The translations under genes and the position numbers were made by a program. Of a stretch of 64,000 bases of DNA, positions 42,032-48,758 are shown piece after piece; positions within the stretch are counted from its first letter, which is position 1, and every line of letters begins with the position of its first letter. Below the pieces are notes generated by a model. It did no database searches and was not told the origin of the DNA. It saw nothing but the letters and a program-made list of their open reading frames with translations. The DNA is from JAVJUV01 sp047314965 (lineage in GTDB: Bacteria > Pseudomonadota > Alphaproteobacteria > Rhodobacterales > Rhodobacteraceae): positions 28,384 through 92,383 of the forward strand of contig NZ_JBLBVK010000036.1 of assembly GCF_047314965.1 (NCBI RefSeq). The letters are read 5' to 3'.

Positions 42032-42879
42032 GAAACTGGGACAGCTTTGCCGTGGTTGACTGGTCGGCCGGAAACGACACGGGGCCAACCCCGCGCAAGG
42101 ATGCGATCTGGATGGGCCTTGTCCGGAACGGAATGGAATGCGAACCGGTCTACTTGCGCAATCGCGCGGTTGCGGCAGAGGCGATTGAGAGACTTGTACT
42201 GGACGAACGCGCCAAGGGACGACGTCTGTTGATCGGGTTCGATTTTCCTTTCAGTTATCCGGCAGGCTTCGCCCGTTTCGTGACCGGTAACGACGATCCG
42301 CTTGCGATCTGGGATTTTTACGCACAGCACTTGGTTGACAGTCCGCTCTCGAACAACCGTTTCGATCTTGCAGGTGAGTTGAACGGCCGTTTTCCCGGTG
42401 TTGGTCCATTCTGGTTCAATGGGACACGCCAAGATATTCCGAACCTGCCAAGGAAGGAGCGCAGCCGCACGCTGGATCATGGCATGAAAGAGCGGCGACG
42501 CGCAGAGAGCCGGGCCAAGGGGACGTTTACCTGTTGGCAGATGGGAGGCGCCGGCGCTGTTGGCGGTCAGGCAATGACCGGTATGGCAAGTCTCGCGAGG
42601 TTGCGAAGAGGCGTCGGAGATATCGGTGTCTGGCCTTTTACCGACCTTTCGGCACCGGTCGCTTTTGTCGAGATTTGGCCTTCGCTGATTGCCGAAGTGG
42701 TTGCGGAGGCAGGCGATTCCATAAAGGATCGGGCGCAGGTCCGTTTGCTTGCCCGCGCCTTGTCGCACCTGTCCGAATCTCATCTTCAAGCGATGCTGGA
42801 TGTTGACGCGCCTGAGGAAGGGTGGATTCTCGGGCTTGGCCACGAACAGGAACTCAGGATCGCGGCATGCCGGAATTGA
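42028..42879 (+). CDS. uncharacterised protein in the Mo-cofactor operon, 283 aa
   Basis: Probably RNase H-like fold (DUF429-type): V-V-D-W-S-A-G-N near residue 10 carries an acidic residue on the first strand, L-I-G-F-D-F-P-F near residue 70 a second, and W-P-S-L-I-A-E-V near 215 a late strand, but the family call is tentative. It is translated from TTG 42028, overlapping mobB (TTGA), and overlaps moeA by 13 bases. The embedding in mobA-mobB-moeA suggests a role tied to molybdenum cofactor use. Confidence 0.6.
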   Translation: MRNWDSFAVVDWSAGNDTGPTPRKDAIWMGLVRNGMECEPVYLRNRAVAAEAIERLVLDERAKGRRLLIGFDFPFSYPAGFARFVTGNDDPLAIWDFYAQHLVDSPLSNNRFDLAGELNGRFPGVGPFWFNGTRQDIPNLPRKERSRTLDHGMKERRRAESRAKGTFTCWQMGGAGAVGGQAMTGMASLARLRRGVGDIGVWPFTDLSAPVAFVEIWPSLIAEVVAEAGDSIKDRAQVRLLARALSHLSESHLQAMLDVDAPEEGWILGLGHEQELRIAACRN

Positions 42880-44129
42880 AACCGCCACGGCTGAAAAACG
42901 ATTGCTTCGCGTTGCCTCCAGGAGTGGATTGGACGCCTGTGGACGACGCCTTGGCCAGATTGCGGGAGGGTCTTCACTGCGTCGTTGAGAACGAAGCCAT
43001 CGGCCTGGACCGTGCCCACGGGCGTGTTCTGGCCCGCGACGCGGTTGCCAGGCGCGCGAATCCGCCCGGAGCAAACTCTGCCGTTGATGGATATGGGTTC
43101 GCGCATGCTGCCACTGGGTCGGGGGATCAGCTGTTGCCTCTTACCGAAGGCCGCGCGGCTGCAGGGGCGCCATATCGGGGCAGGGTGGCAAGCGGATCGG
43201 CGCTGCGAATCCTGACGGGCGCTCTCTTGCCAGATGGTGTCGATACCGTTGTTCTGGAAGAGGATTGTTCGACGGATGGCCGGGCGGTGGCGTTTGAAGG
43301 TCCGATCCGAAAGGGGGCGAACACGCGCAAGGCGGGCGAGGACGTCGAGGCCGGGCAGGTTGCGCTTGAGACGGGGCGGCGTCTGGACGCGGCGGAGATT
43401 GCCATTCTGGCGGCCAGCGGGATCACGGAGGTGCATGTTTATCGACCCCTGCGAGTGGGCGTACTGTCCACGGGAGACGAGATCGTTCCGCCTGGGACCG
43501 CTTCCGATGCCGAAAGAACCTTTGATGCCAATCGGCCTATGTTGCTGTCACTGCTGCAAGATTGGCGGATGGATGCCGTAGACCTGGGGCATGTAGCAGA
43601 TGATCGCGATGCTTTGCGGGAACGGCTGACGGAAGCTGCGGCGTGGTGCGATGCTATCCTGACATCGGGCGGGGCATCGGCGGGGGACGAGGATCATGTC
43701 TCGGCTCTTCTGGGAGAGACCGGAACCCGGCAGGACTGGCGTATCGCTTTAAAACCTGGGCGTCCTCTGGCGTTGGGTTTGTGGAAGGGCGTGCCGGTGT
43801 TCGGCCTTCCGGGCAACCCCGTGGCGGCGCTGGTTTGCACGATGATTTTCGCCCGGCCATCGTTTGCTGTCATGGGCGGCGAGGGATGGCGGGAGCCGCA
43901 GGGCTTTGTGATTCCTGCCGCATTTTCGAAGAACAAGAAGCCCGGGAGACGTGAATACCTGAGGGCCAGGGTCAACGCCGAGGGGGCGGCGGAGGTGTTC
44001 AAGTCCGAAGGATCGGGACGAATCTCCGGGCTGGCCTGGGCGGACGGACTGGTCGAGATCGGGGACGGTGCGCGGCAGATCGCGCCGGGCGATCCGGTGC
44101 GCTACATTCCTTATTCCAGCTTCCGTTAG
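42867..44129 (+). CDS. moeA: molybdopterin molybdenumtransferase
   Basis: Inserts molybdate into adenylated molybdopterin. The 420-residue protein has the MoeA order: S-A-V-D-G-Y-G-F near residue 72, R-I-L-T-G-A-L-L-P near 115, K-G-A-N-T-R-K-A-G-E-D near 150, S-T-G-D-E-I-V near 205, T-S-G-G-A-S-A-G-D-E-D near 265 and F-G-L-P-G-N-P-V-A near 310. ATG 42867. It ends the Mo-cofactor operon; the 494-base puc control region follows. Confidence 0.94.
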   Translation: MPELKPPRLKNDCFALPPGVDWTPVDDALARLREGLHCVVENEAIGLDRAHGRVLARDAVARRANPPGANSAVDGYGFAHAATGSGDQLLPLTEGRAAAGAPYRGRVASGSALRILTGALLPDGVDTVVLEEDCSTDGRAVAFEGPIRKGANTRKAGEDVEAGQVALETGRRLDAAEIAILAASGITEVHVYRPLRVGVLSTGDEIVPPGTASDAERTFDANRPMLLSLLQDWRMDAVDLGHVADDRDALRERLTEAAAWCDAILTSGGASAGDEDHVSALLGETGTRQDWRIALKPGRPLALGLWKGVPVFGLPGNPVAALVCTMIFARPSFAVMGGEGWREPQGFVIPAAFSKNKKPGRREYLRARVNAEGAAEVFKSEGSGRISGLAWADGLVEIGDGARQIAPGDPVRYIPYSSFR

Positions 44130-44459
44130 GTCCGGAATCCGCCGTTCGGTCGCAACGTTCGGTCCCTGGGGCCGGGCGAAACGGACCATCATCCTGAAGC
44201 CCTTGTTTTACTGGAAAATGCGCGAGAGCCGGGGTCTGCAAAGCGTCGGCAAAACGTCGGCAAAGCGTATGGCAAGGGTCAGAGCGATCCGTTGATGGCC
44301 AAGAATTCCCGTGTGGCTATTAACCAAAGTTGACGGTGTGTGAATGCGTTTCGGACCGGATTCCGTCCTGCCGGTAGGGGGGTCTCCCGTCCGGGATCGA
44401 CGGCGGAATGCAGCGGTGAAATCTCTGCCGGGACGCTCTGCTAGTACGATACGGCAATC

Positions 44460-44477
44460 TGTCAACTTAAAATGACA
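44460..44477. promoter_or_regulatory. PpsR/CrtJ-type site 1
   Basis: TGT-N12-ACA: TGT at 44460 and ACA at 44475, with AT-rich interior, the recognised operator of PpsR/CrtJ repressors of photosynthesis genes. It is one of two such sites upstream of pucB, with centres 26 bases apart (about 2.5 helical turns). Confidence 0.75.
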
Positions 44478-44485
44478 CTTGTTTA

Positions 44486-44503
44486 TGTAATTAAAAAATG
44501 ACA
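44486..44503. promoter_or_regulatory. PpsR/CrtJ-type site 2
   Basis: Second TGT-N12-ACA site: TGT at 44486, ACA at 44501, with an A-rich interior. Paired PpsR sites are known to be bound cooperatively by tetrameric PpsR, which represses puc and other genes under oxygen and light. It lies 121 bases before the pucB ATG. Confidence 0.75.
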
Positions 44504-44623
44504 GTTTTGGAGTACCGTTCAGTGGACACTGGGCGGTCAACGATCGGTGTGCCTTGACCGAAAGACTAAACGGACGGTCATCAGCATTCCGTGCCCCGCG
44601 ATTCAAGAAGGAGGAAACGGGAT

Positions 44624-44779
44624 ATGTCCGATGATCCAGACAAGGTATGGCCGACAGGCCTGAACCTGCGTGAAGCGGAAGAAGTCCACAGTTATCTAAT
44701 CGATGGCACCCGAGTCTTCGGCGTGATTGCGCTTTTGGCGCACATCCTCGTGGCAATCGCCACGCCGTGGCTGGGATAA
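44624..44779 (+). CDS. pucB: LH2 light-harvesting beta subunit
   Basis: A 51-residue LH2 beta polypeptide: K-V-W-P-T-G-L near residue 7, E-A-E-E-V-H22, G-T-R30-V-F-G, and the bacteriochlorophyll-binding His40 in L-L-A-H-I-L, ending A-T-P-W-L-G. Cytoplasmic N-terminus and one membrane helix (about 27-48). His22 and Arg30 are the residues that in known LH2 support B800 and structure. GGAGG lies upstream of the ATG. Length equals that of Rhodobacter PucB. Confidence 0.95.
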   Translation: MSDDPDKVWPTGLNLREAEEVHSYLIDGTRVFGVIALLAHILVAIATPWLG

Positions 44780-44791
44780 GGGAGGTCAGAG

Positions 44792-45142
44792 ATGAATAAC
44801 GCAAAAATGTGGCTTGTTGTGCCGCCGGCAGTTGGTGTCCCCATTTTTCTGGGTGCCGTCGCCGTCGGTTCTTTCTCGGTCCATGTGGCCGTTCTGAGCA
44901 ATACTTCATGGGTGTCGGACTTCCTGTCCGGTCAGCCGCTCGGATCGGGTGACAAGATGGCATCGATGAAATCGCTGACCCTCGAGGACTCGCAGACTGC
45001 GCAGGCTTCCTATGCGCTTCCGCTGGAAAATGGTGCACAGGAAATCACCGTGCTGCTTCCCGATGGGACGACAGCAAGGGCGATTCTCCATCCATCGGAG
45101 ACCATGGCGTCTGCGTCACCACCGCTCATCCCCATCAGGTGA
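44792..45142 (+). CDS. pucA: LH2 light-harvesting alpha subunit with long C-terminal extension
   Basis: LH2 alpha polypeptide: W-L-V-V-P-P-A-V-G-V-P-I-F-L at residues 7-20, membrane helix to about 36, bacteriochlorophyll ligand His31, Trp40. Residues 44 and 45, which in B850-type LH2 are aromatic H-bond donors to the bacteriochlorophylls, are Phe and Leu. The protein has 116 residues against about 50-60 in usual PucA; the extra part (from about residue 50) is Ser/Ala/Thr/Leu-rich, would face the periplasm, and is of unknown function. It follows pucB by 12 bases. Confidence 0.92.
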   Translation: MNNAKMWLVVPPAVGVPIFLGAVAVGSFSVHVAVLSNTSWVSDFLSGQPLGSGDKMASMKSLTLEDSQTAQASYALPLENGAQEITVLLPDGTTARAILHPSETMASASPPLIPIR

Positions 45143-45148
45143 GCCTTT

Positions 45149-45180
45149 GCCCGCCGGACTCTCTGCCCGGCGGGCTTTCT
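45149..45180 (+). terminator. pucA-pucC intergenic hairpin
   Basis: A perfect 9-base stem (GCCCGCCGG / CCGGCGGGC) with a 9-base loop is followed by TTTCTT, directly after pucA. In puc operons such a structure stabilises pucBA mRNA and lets only part of transcription continue into pucC. It is therefore likely an attenuator as well as a stabiliser. Confidence 0.75.
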
Positions 45181-45236
45181 TGAATCTGGAGCCGCGCCCT
45201 TGAAGGGCGGTGTGTTCCCGGGATGGGCAACAGGAG

Positions 45237-46670
45237 ATGTTCGACTACAGGAGCTTCGCGCTTAGACGAGTGGCATCCATCGCGCCGAGGTATCTGCCCT
45301 TCGCAGATATCGCGACCGATGAGGTTCCGCTTTCTCGACTCCTGCGCCTGTCGCTTTTCCAGATTACCGTAGGCATGGCCCTGGTTCTGCTGGTCGGAAC
45401 GCTGAACCGCGTGATGATCGTAGAACTTGCCGTTCCAGCCAGCCTGGTCGCGGTCATGTTGTCCCTGCCGTTGCTTTTCGCGCCCTTCCGTACGCTGATC
45501 GGATACAAGTCCGACACCCATGTCTCGGCACTGGGCTGGCGGCGTGTGCCGTATATCTGGAAAGGCACGATGTATCAGTTCGGCGGATTTGCGGTCATGC
45601 CCTTCGCCCTGCTGGTCCTTTCGGGCTATGGCGAAGCAGTCGACGCCCCGCGCTGGATCGGGCAGGCCTCTGCCGCACTGGCCTTCCTGATGGTCGGCGC
45701 GGGGGTGCACATCGTGCAGACGGTCGGGCTTGCTCTGGCAACCGACCTTGTGAAGGAAGAGGACCAGCCCAAGGTCGTGGGGTTGATGTATGTCATGCTT
45801 CTGCTTGGCATGGTCTTCAGCGCCCTGGTGTTCGGTGCGCTTCTTGAGACCTATACGCCGGGTCGGCTGATACAGGTCATCCAGGGCTCTGCCGTTCTGA
45901 CGATCGTTCTGAACATGGTTGCGCTCTGGAAGCAGGAGCCGCGCGACCGCGCGCGTGCCCGCGAGATGGAAGCGGCAAGACCGGCCCCGTTCTCGGAGGC
46001 TTGGCGCGGCTTTGCGGCCCGGCCCGGTACGATCCGCCTGCTGGCGGTGATCGGTTTCGGTACGTTCGGATACGGGATGGCGGATGTGCTGCTTGAGCCC
46101 TACGGGGGCCAGGCGCTGGGCTTCTCGGTTGCCGAGACCACACGCCTGACCGCGTTGCTGGCGACAGGGACGCTGATCGGGTTCGCCATTGCCTCGCGCG
46201 TTCTTGGCAACGGCGCGCATCCGGAGCGTCTTGGCGTGCTGGGGGCCCTGATCGGCGTGCCGGGCTTTGCGGCCATCATCGGATCATCCATGGGCGCCGG
46301 ACCGGTCGCCTTCCTTGCCGGCACATTTGCGACCGGGCTTGGGGCAGGGCTTTTCGGCCATGCGACCCTGACCGCCACGATGCGTTCCGCACCTGCCGAT
46401 CAGGTTGGACTTGCGCTGGGCGCATGGGGCGCCGTGCAGGCGACTTCGGCCGGAATCGGGGTGGCGCTGGCGGGTATCGTTCGCGATGTCGTCGTCGGTC
46501 TGCCGGACCAGGCTGGAAGCGCGCCACACACGCCCTACAATGTAGTCTTCGCGATCGAGACCGTATTCCTCGTCGGCGCCATATTGATTGCCCTTCCTCT
46601 AGCCATGCGCCGCAAGGTGGATGGCGGGGGAAACAGAACTGAAACAAAATCGGTGGAGGTATCTTCATGA
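45237..46670 (+). CDS. pucC: PucC/LhaA-family bacteriochlorophyll delivery protein
   Basis: A 12-helix MFS-like protein of the BCD family needed for assembly of LH2. Hallmarks: P-R-Y-L-P-F-A-D-I-A-T-D-E-V-P-L near residue 17, G-T-L-N-R-V-M-I-V-E-L near residue 60, R-T-L-I-G-Y-K-S-D near 88, and W-R-R-V-P-Y-I-W-K-G-T. I chose ATG 45237 (M-F-D-Y-R-S), where the preceding AGGAG is unusually close; GTG 45210 is an alternative start. The next gene begins in its stop codon. Confidence 0.92.
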   Translation: MFDYRSFALRRVASIAPRYLPFADIATDEVPLSRLLRLSLFQITVGMALVLLVGTLNRVMIVELAVPASLVAVMLSLPLLFAPFRTLIGYKSDTHVSALGWRRVPYIWKGTMYQFGGFAVMPFALLVLSGYGEAVDAPRWIGQASAALAFLMVGAGVHIVQTVGLALATDLVKEEDQPKVVGLMYVMLLLGMVFSALVFGALLETYTPGRLIQVIQGSAVLTIVLNMVALWKQEPRDRARAREMEAARPAPFSEAWRGFAARPGTIRLLAVIGFGTFGYGMADVLLEPYGGQALGFSVAETTRLTALLATGTLIGFAIASRVLGNGAHPERLGVLGALIGVPGFAAIIGSSMGAGPVAFLAGTFATGLGAGLFGHATLTATMRSAPADQVGLALGAWGAVQATSAGIGVALAGIVRDVVVGLPDQAGSAPHTPYNVVFAIETVFLVGAILIALPLAMRRKVDGGGNRTETKSVEVSS

Positions 46671-47362
46671 CAACCGTGATCACTCGGCTTTACGCCGATA
46701 CTACCAAGGCGGAGTCGGTCGCGAACCGGCTTCGTTGGGAGGGGTTTCCCAGAAACTCCGTTCGCGTGATCTCTGCCGATGGCGGGGATGAGGAGGCGGT
46801 CAAGGCGCGCCTGTCGCGTGCGGACGTGAACGAGGCAATTGTCGGCTCTTATGCGTCGCACCTGGCGTCCGGTGGAGCCGCGCTTGTGATCCAGGCGACG
46901 TACAAGCCGCTTGGCGCCGCGCGCATCGCCCGCGAGATCGTGGGGAAGAGCGATGCCGTGGACGCGGCCAGCGAGCACAACGATTACTACATGCCAGATC
47001 GTCCCGATCACGCGCCGAGCGTGTTGAAGGACCATCCCCGGCTGATGACTTTGCCGCTTGAGCCCGAGGATTATCGGGGCGGGCCGATTTCGCGCGAGCT
47101 GGGCATCCGGCTGCTGTCGCCGCGTAAGGCGCGGACCTCGGCCATGCGCGGCGGTCGGCACATGTCGAAAGCATTCTGGCCGATGCCGCTGGTGTCCAAG
47201 GGTCGCAAGGCGCGGTCGGCCATCTCCGGCGGTCGTCACATGTCGAAGGCGTTCTGGCCGATGCCGCTGGTGACGACGAAGCCGCGGAAGAACTCGGTCA
47301 TCCGGGGCGGATCGCTGCCGCTGTCGCGGATGCTGGGCTGGCCGCCGATCAGCCCGAGGTAA
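46667..47362 (+). CDS. puc-operon protein with four C-terminal repeats, 231 aa
   Basis: Coupled to pucC by an ATGA overlap, with GGAGG upstream. Residues 1-95 form an alpha-beta domain (N-terminal V-I-T-R-L-Y-A-D). After a linker come four copies, spaced 24-26 residues, of a basic repeat of the form R-G-G-x-x-x-S-(K/R)-x-x-W-P-M-P-L-V: around residues 137, 161, 187 and 213. Copies 2 and 3 are nearly identical (G-G-R-H-M-S-K-A-F-W-P-M-P-L-V). I do not recognise a family. By position it corresponds to the extra puc genes (pucD/E) found downstream of pucC in Rhodobacter, but the sequence basis for equating them is lacking. Confidence 0.8.
   Translation: MTTVITRLYADTTKAESVANRLRWEGFPRNSVRVISADGGDEEAVKARLSRADVNEAIVGSYASHLASGGAALVIQATYKPLGAARIAREIVGKSDAVDAASEHNDYYMPDRPDHAPSVLKDHPRLMTLPLEPEDYRGGPISRELGIRLLSPRKARTSAMRGGRHMSKAFWPMPLVSKGRKARSAISGGRHMSKAFWPMPLVTTKPRKNSVIRGGSLPLSRMLGWPPISPR
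47150..47272 (+). repeat. direct DNA repeat encoding WPMPLV motifs
   Basis: Two nearly identical 45-base segments (47150-47194 and 47228-47272) lie 78 bases apart. They encode repeats 2 and 3 of the pucC-coupled protein. The few differences are mostly silent third-position changes, which indicates a fairly old or selected duplication of 26 codons. Confidence 0.8.
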
Positions 47363-47421
47363 GTGCGAAGAGAGTTTTCTCTTCACATGCTCAAGGAATC
47401 GTTCTAAAGAGCGCGCGTCCG

Positions 47422-47444
47422 GGGGTTGCCGATGGCAGCCCCCT
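47422..47444 (+). terminator. hairpin after the puc operon
   Basis: A 10-base stem GGGGGTTGCC / GGCAGCCCCC (one G-T pair) with a 3-base loop. No T run follows, so it is a weak terminator. It lies 60 bases after the repeat-protein stop and before the rplJ leader. Confidence 0.45.
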
Positions 47445-47631
47445 GACTATTCGTCCGAGACGGTGGGTTGGTTATTGCCAATAATTCCTGCCTGAGACGG
47501 GAACAGAGGAATACGACTTCAGGTCATCCTGAGGCGCGATTGCGACGGACCCGTAAGGACCCGATTGTCGGGCCTTTTTGCCCGGCAAAGCTTGAGCCGG
47601 AGGGTCAAACCTCCAAACTTGGAGTGAAACT
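47445..47631 (+). promoter_or_regulatory. rplJ leader region
   Basis: The noncoding stretch upstream of rplJ includes a stem CGGGC / GCCCG with T-rich loop (about 47567-47585), in the position of the L10 leader where the L10-L12 complex binds its own mRNA in other bacteria. A promoter is expected upstream near 47460-47500; none is clear enough to place. Confidence 0.5.
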
Positions 47632-48150
47632 GTGGATAGAGCCCAGAAAGAGAAAGTGGTCGAGGAACTCGGCCAGATCTTTGAAAGCTCTGGCGTTGTG
47701 GTCGTAGCCCACTACGCAGGTCTCACGGTTGCAGAGATGCAGGATCTGCGGGCGCGCATGCGCGATGCCGGCGGTTCCGTTCGCGTTGCCAAGAACAGGC
47801 TCGCCAAGATCGCCCTTCAGGGAAAGCCGGGTGAAAGCATCGGCAATCTTCTGACAGGCATGACCGTACTTGCCTATTCCGAAGACCCAACGGCCGCGGC
47901 CCGGGTCATGGACAAGTACGCCAAGGACAACTCCAAGCTGGAGATTCTTGGCGGTGCTATGGGCAATACGGCTCTGGACGCCGCTGGTGTCAAGGCAGTC
48001 GCAGACATGCCGTCGCGGGAAGAGCTCATCGCTCAGATCGTGTCGCAGATCGGCGCACCTGCTTCGAACATCGCCGGGGCCATTGGCGCACCTGCTTCGA
48101 ACATCGCAAGCATTCTCTCGACCATCGAGGAACGCGCGGAAGCCGCGTGA
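47632..48150 (+). CDS. rplJ: 50S ribosomal protein L10
   Basis: L10 anchors L7/L12 dimers to 23S rRNA and regulates its own synthesis. The N-terminal domain shows V-V-V-A-H-Y-A-G-L-T-V-A-E-M near residue 24 and R-V-A-K-N-R-L near 51. The C-terminal segment contains I-G-A-P-A-S-N-I-A twice, 11 residues apart. Start is GTG 47632, with GGAG 7 bases upstream. rplK and rplA, usually upstream, are absent here. Confidence 0.95.
   Translation: MDRAQKEKVVEELGQIFESSGVVVVAHYAGLTVAEMQDLRARMRDAGGSVRVAKNRLAKIALQGKPGESIGNLLTGMTVLAYSEDPTAAARVMDKYAKDNSKLEILGGAMGNTALDAAGVKAVADMPSREELIAQIVSQIGAPASNIAGAIGAPASNIASILSTIEERAEAA
48052..48107 (+). repeat. tandem duplication in the 3' end of rplJ
   Basis: Two identical 23-base segments (48052-48074 and 48085-48107), offset by 33 bases, encode the repeated G-A-P-A-S-N-I-A of L10. 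From memory this doubled motif is frequent in Rhodobacteraceae L10. Confidence 0.75.
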
Positions 48151-48219
48151 TTCCAGTCGGGACCTGCGTGGGGTCAAAAACCGCACGTTGGAACACATCT
48201 TAGGAAACGGAAGACAGAA

Positions 48220-48603
48220 ATGGCTGATCTGAAGAAACTTGCTGAAGAGATCGTGGGTCTCACGCTTCTCGAAGCCCAGGAACTGAAAACCATCCTGAAA
48301 GACGAGTATGGCATCGAGCCCGCTGCTGGCGGCGCTGTGATGATGGCTGGTCCGGCTGCTGGCGGCGACGCCGGTGCCGCTGCCGAGGAAAAGACCGAAT
48401 TCGACGTCATCCTCAAGAACGCCGGCGCTCAGAAGATCAACGTGATCAAGGAAGTTCGCGCGATCACCGGTCTTGGCCTCAAAGAAGCCAAGGACCTGGT
48501 GGAAGCCGGTGGCAAGGCCGTCAAGGAGCAGGTCTCCAAAGCCGAAGCCGACGACATCAAGGCGAAGCTGGAAGCAGCTGGCGCCGAAGTCGAACTCAAG
48601 TAA
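48220..48603 (+). CDS. rplL: 50S ribosomal protein L7/L12
   Basis: The 127-residue stalk protein. N-terminal dimerisation helices (L-K-K-L-A-E-E-I-V-G-L-T-L-L-E-A), an Ala/Gly-rich hinge (about residues 33-55), and the C-terminal factor-binding domain with E-F-D-V-I-L, K-I-N-V-I-K-E-V-R and L-G-L-K-E-A-K-D-L-V. It is followed by a strong terminator. Confidence 0.97.
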   Translation: MADLKKLAEEIVGLTLLEAQELKTILKDEYGIEPAAGGAVMMAGPAAGGDAGAAAEEKTEFDVILKNAGAQKINVIKEVRAITGLGLKEAKDLVEAGGKAVKEQVSKAEADDIKAKLEAAGAEVELK

Positions 48604-48627
48604 TCGGGTTACCGGTTATTTTCGGGA

Positions 48628-48655
48628 AAGGCCGGGCCGAGTGCCCGGCCTTTTT
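48628..48655 (+). terminator. Rho-independent terminator of rplJL
   Basis: A 10-base stem (AAGGCCGGGC / GCCCGGCCTT) with a 5-base loop and a T run (TTTTT) lies 25 bases after the rplL stop. In many bacteria this site only partially terminates, with the rest reading into rpoBC. Confidence 0.85.
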
Positions 48656-48758
48656 CGTTGGGGACGGTTTGCGGACAGAGCGGATATTCGCTGCAGAACA
48701 AGCTCGCCAACTCGGCCGGTCAATGGCAAAGAAAACGGCATGGTGTGGGTCAGGCTGG

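Larger units (their letters stand above)
44130..44623. promoter_or_regulatory. puc upstream control region (noncoding)
   Basis: 494 bases without a gene between moeA and pucB. The 44440-44520 stretch is AT-rich against the GC-rich background and holds two tandem TGT-N12-ACA sites. A short direct repeat (CGTCGGCAAA, twice) lies near 44243-44263. A TTGACC at 44554 could be a -35 element but has no good -10 partner, so the exact promoter is not assigned. No terminator for moeA is evident. Confidence 0.65.

Noticed and set aside
44243..44263. Direct repeat CGTCGGCAAA, two copies
   Set aside because: Only two short copies, too few for a CRISPR array or iteron cluster; no repeat-spacer regularity.
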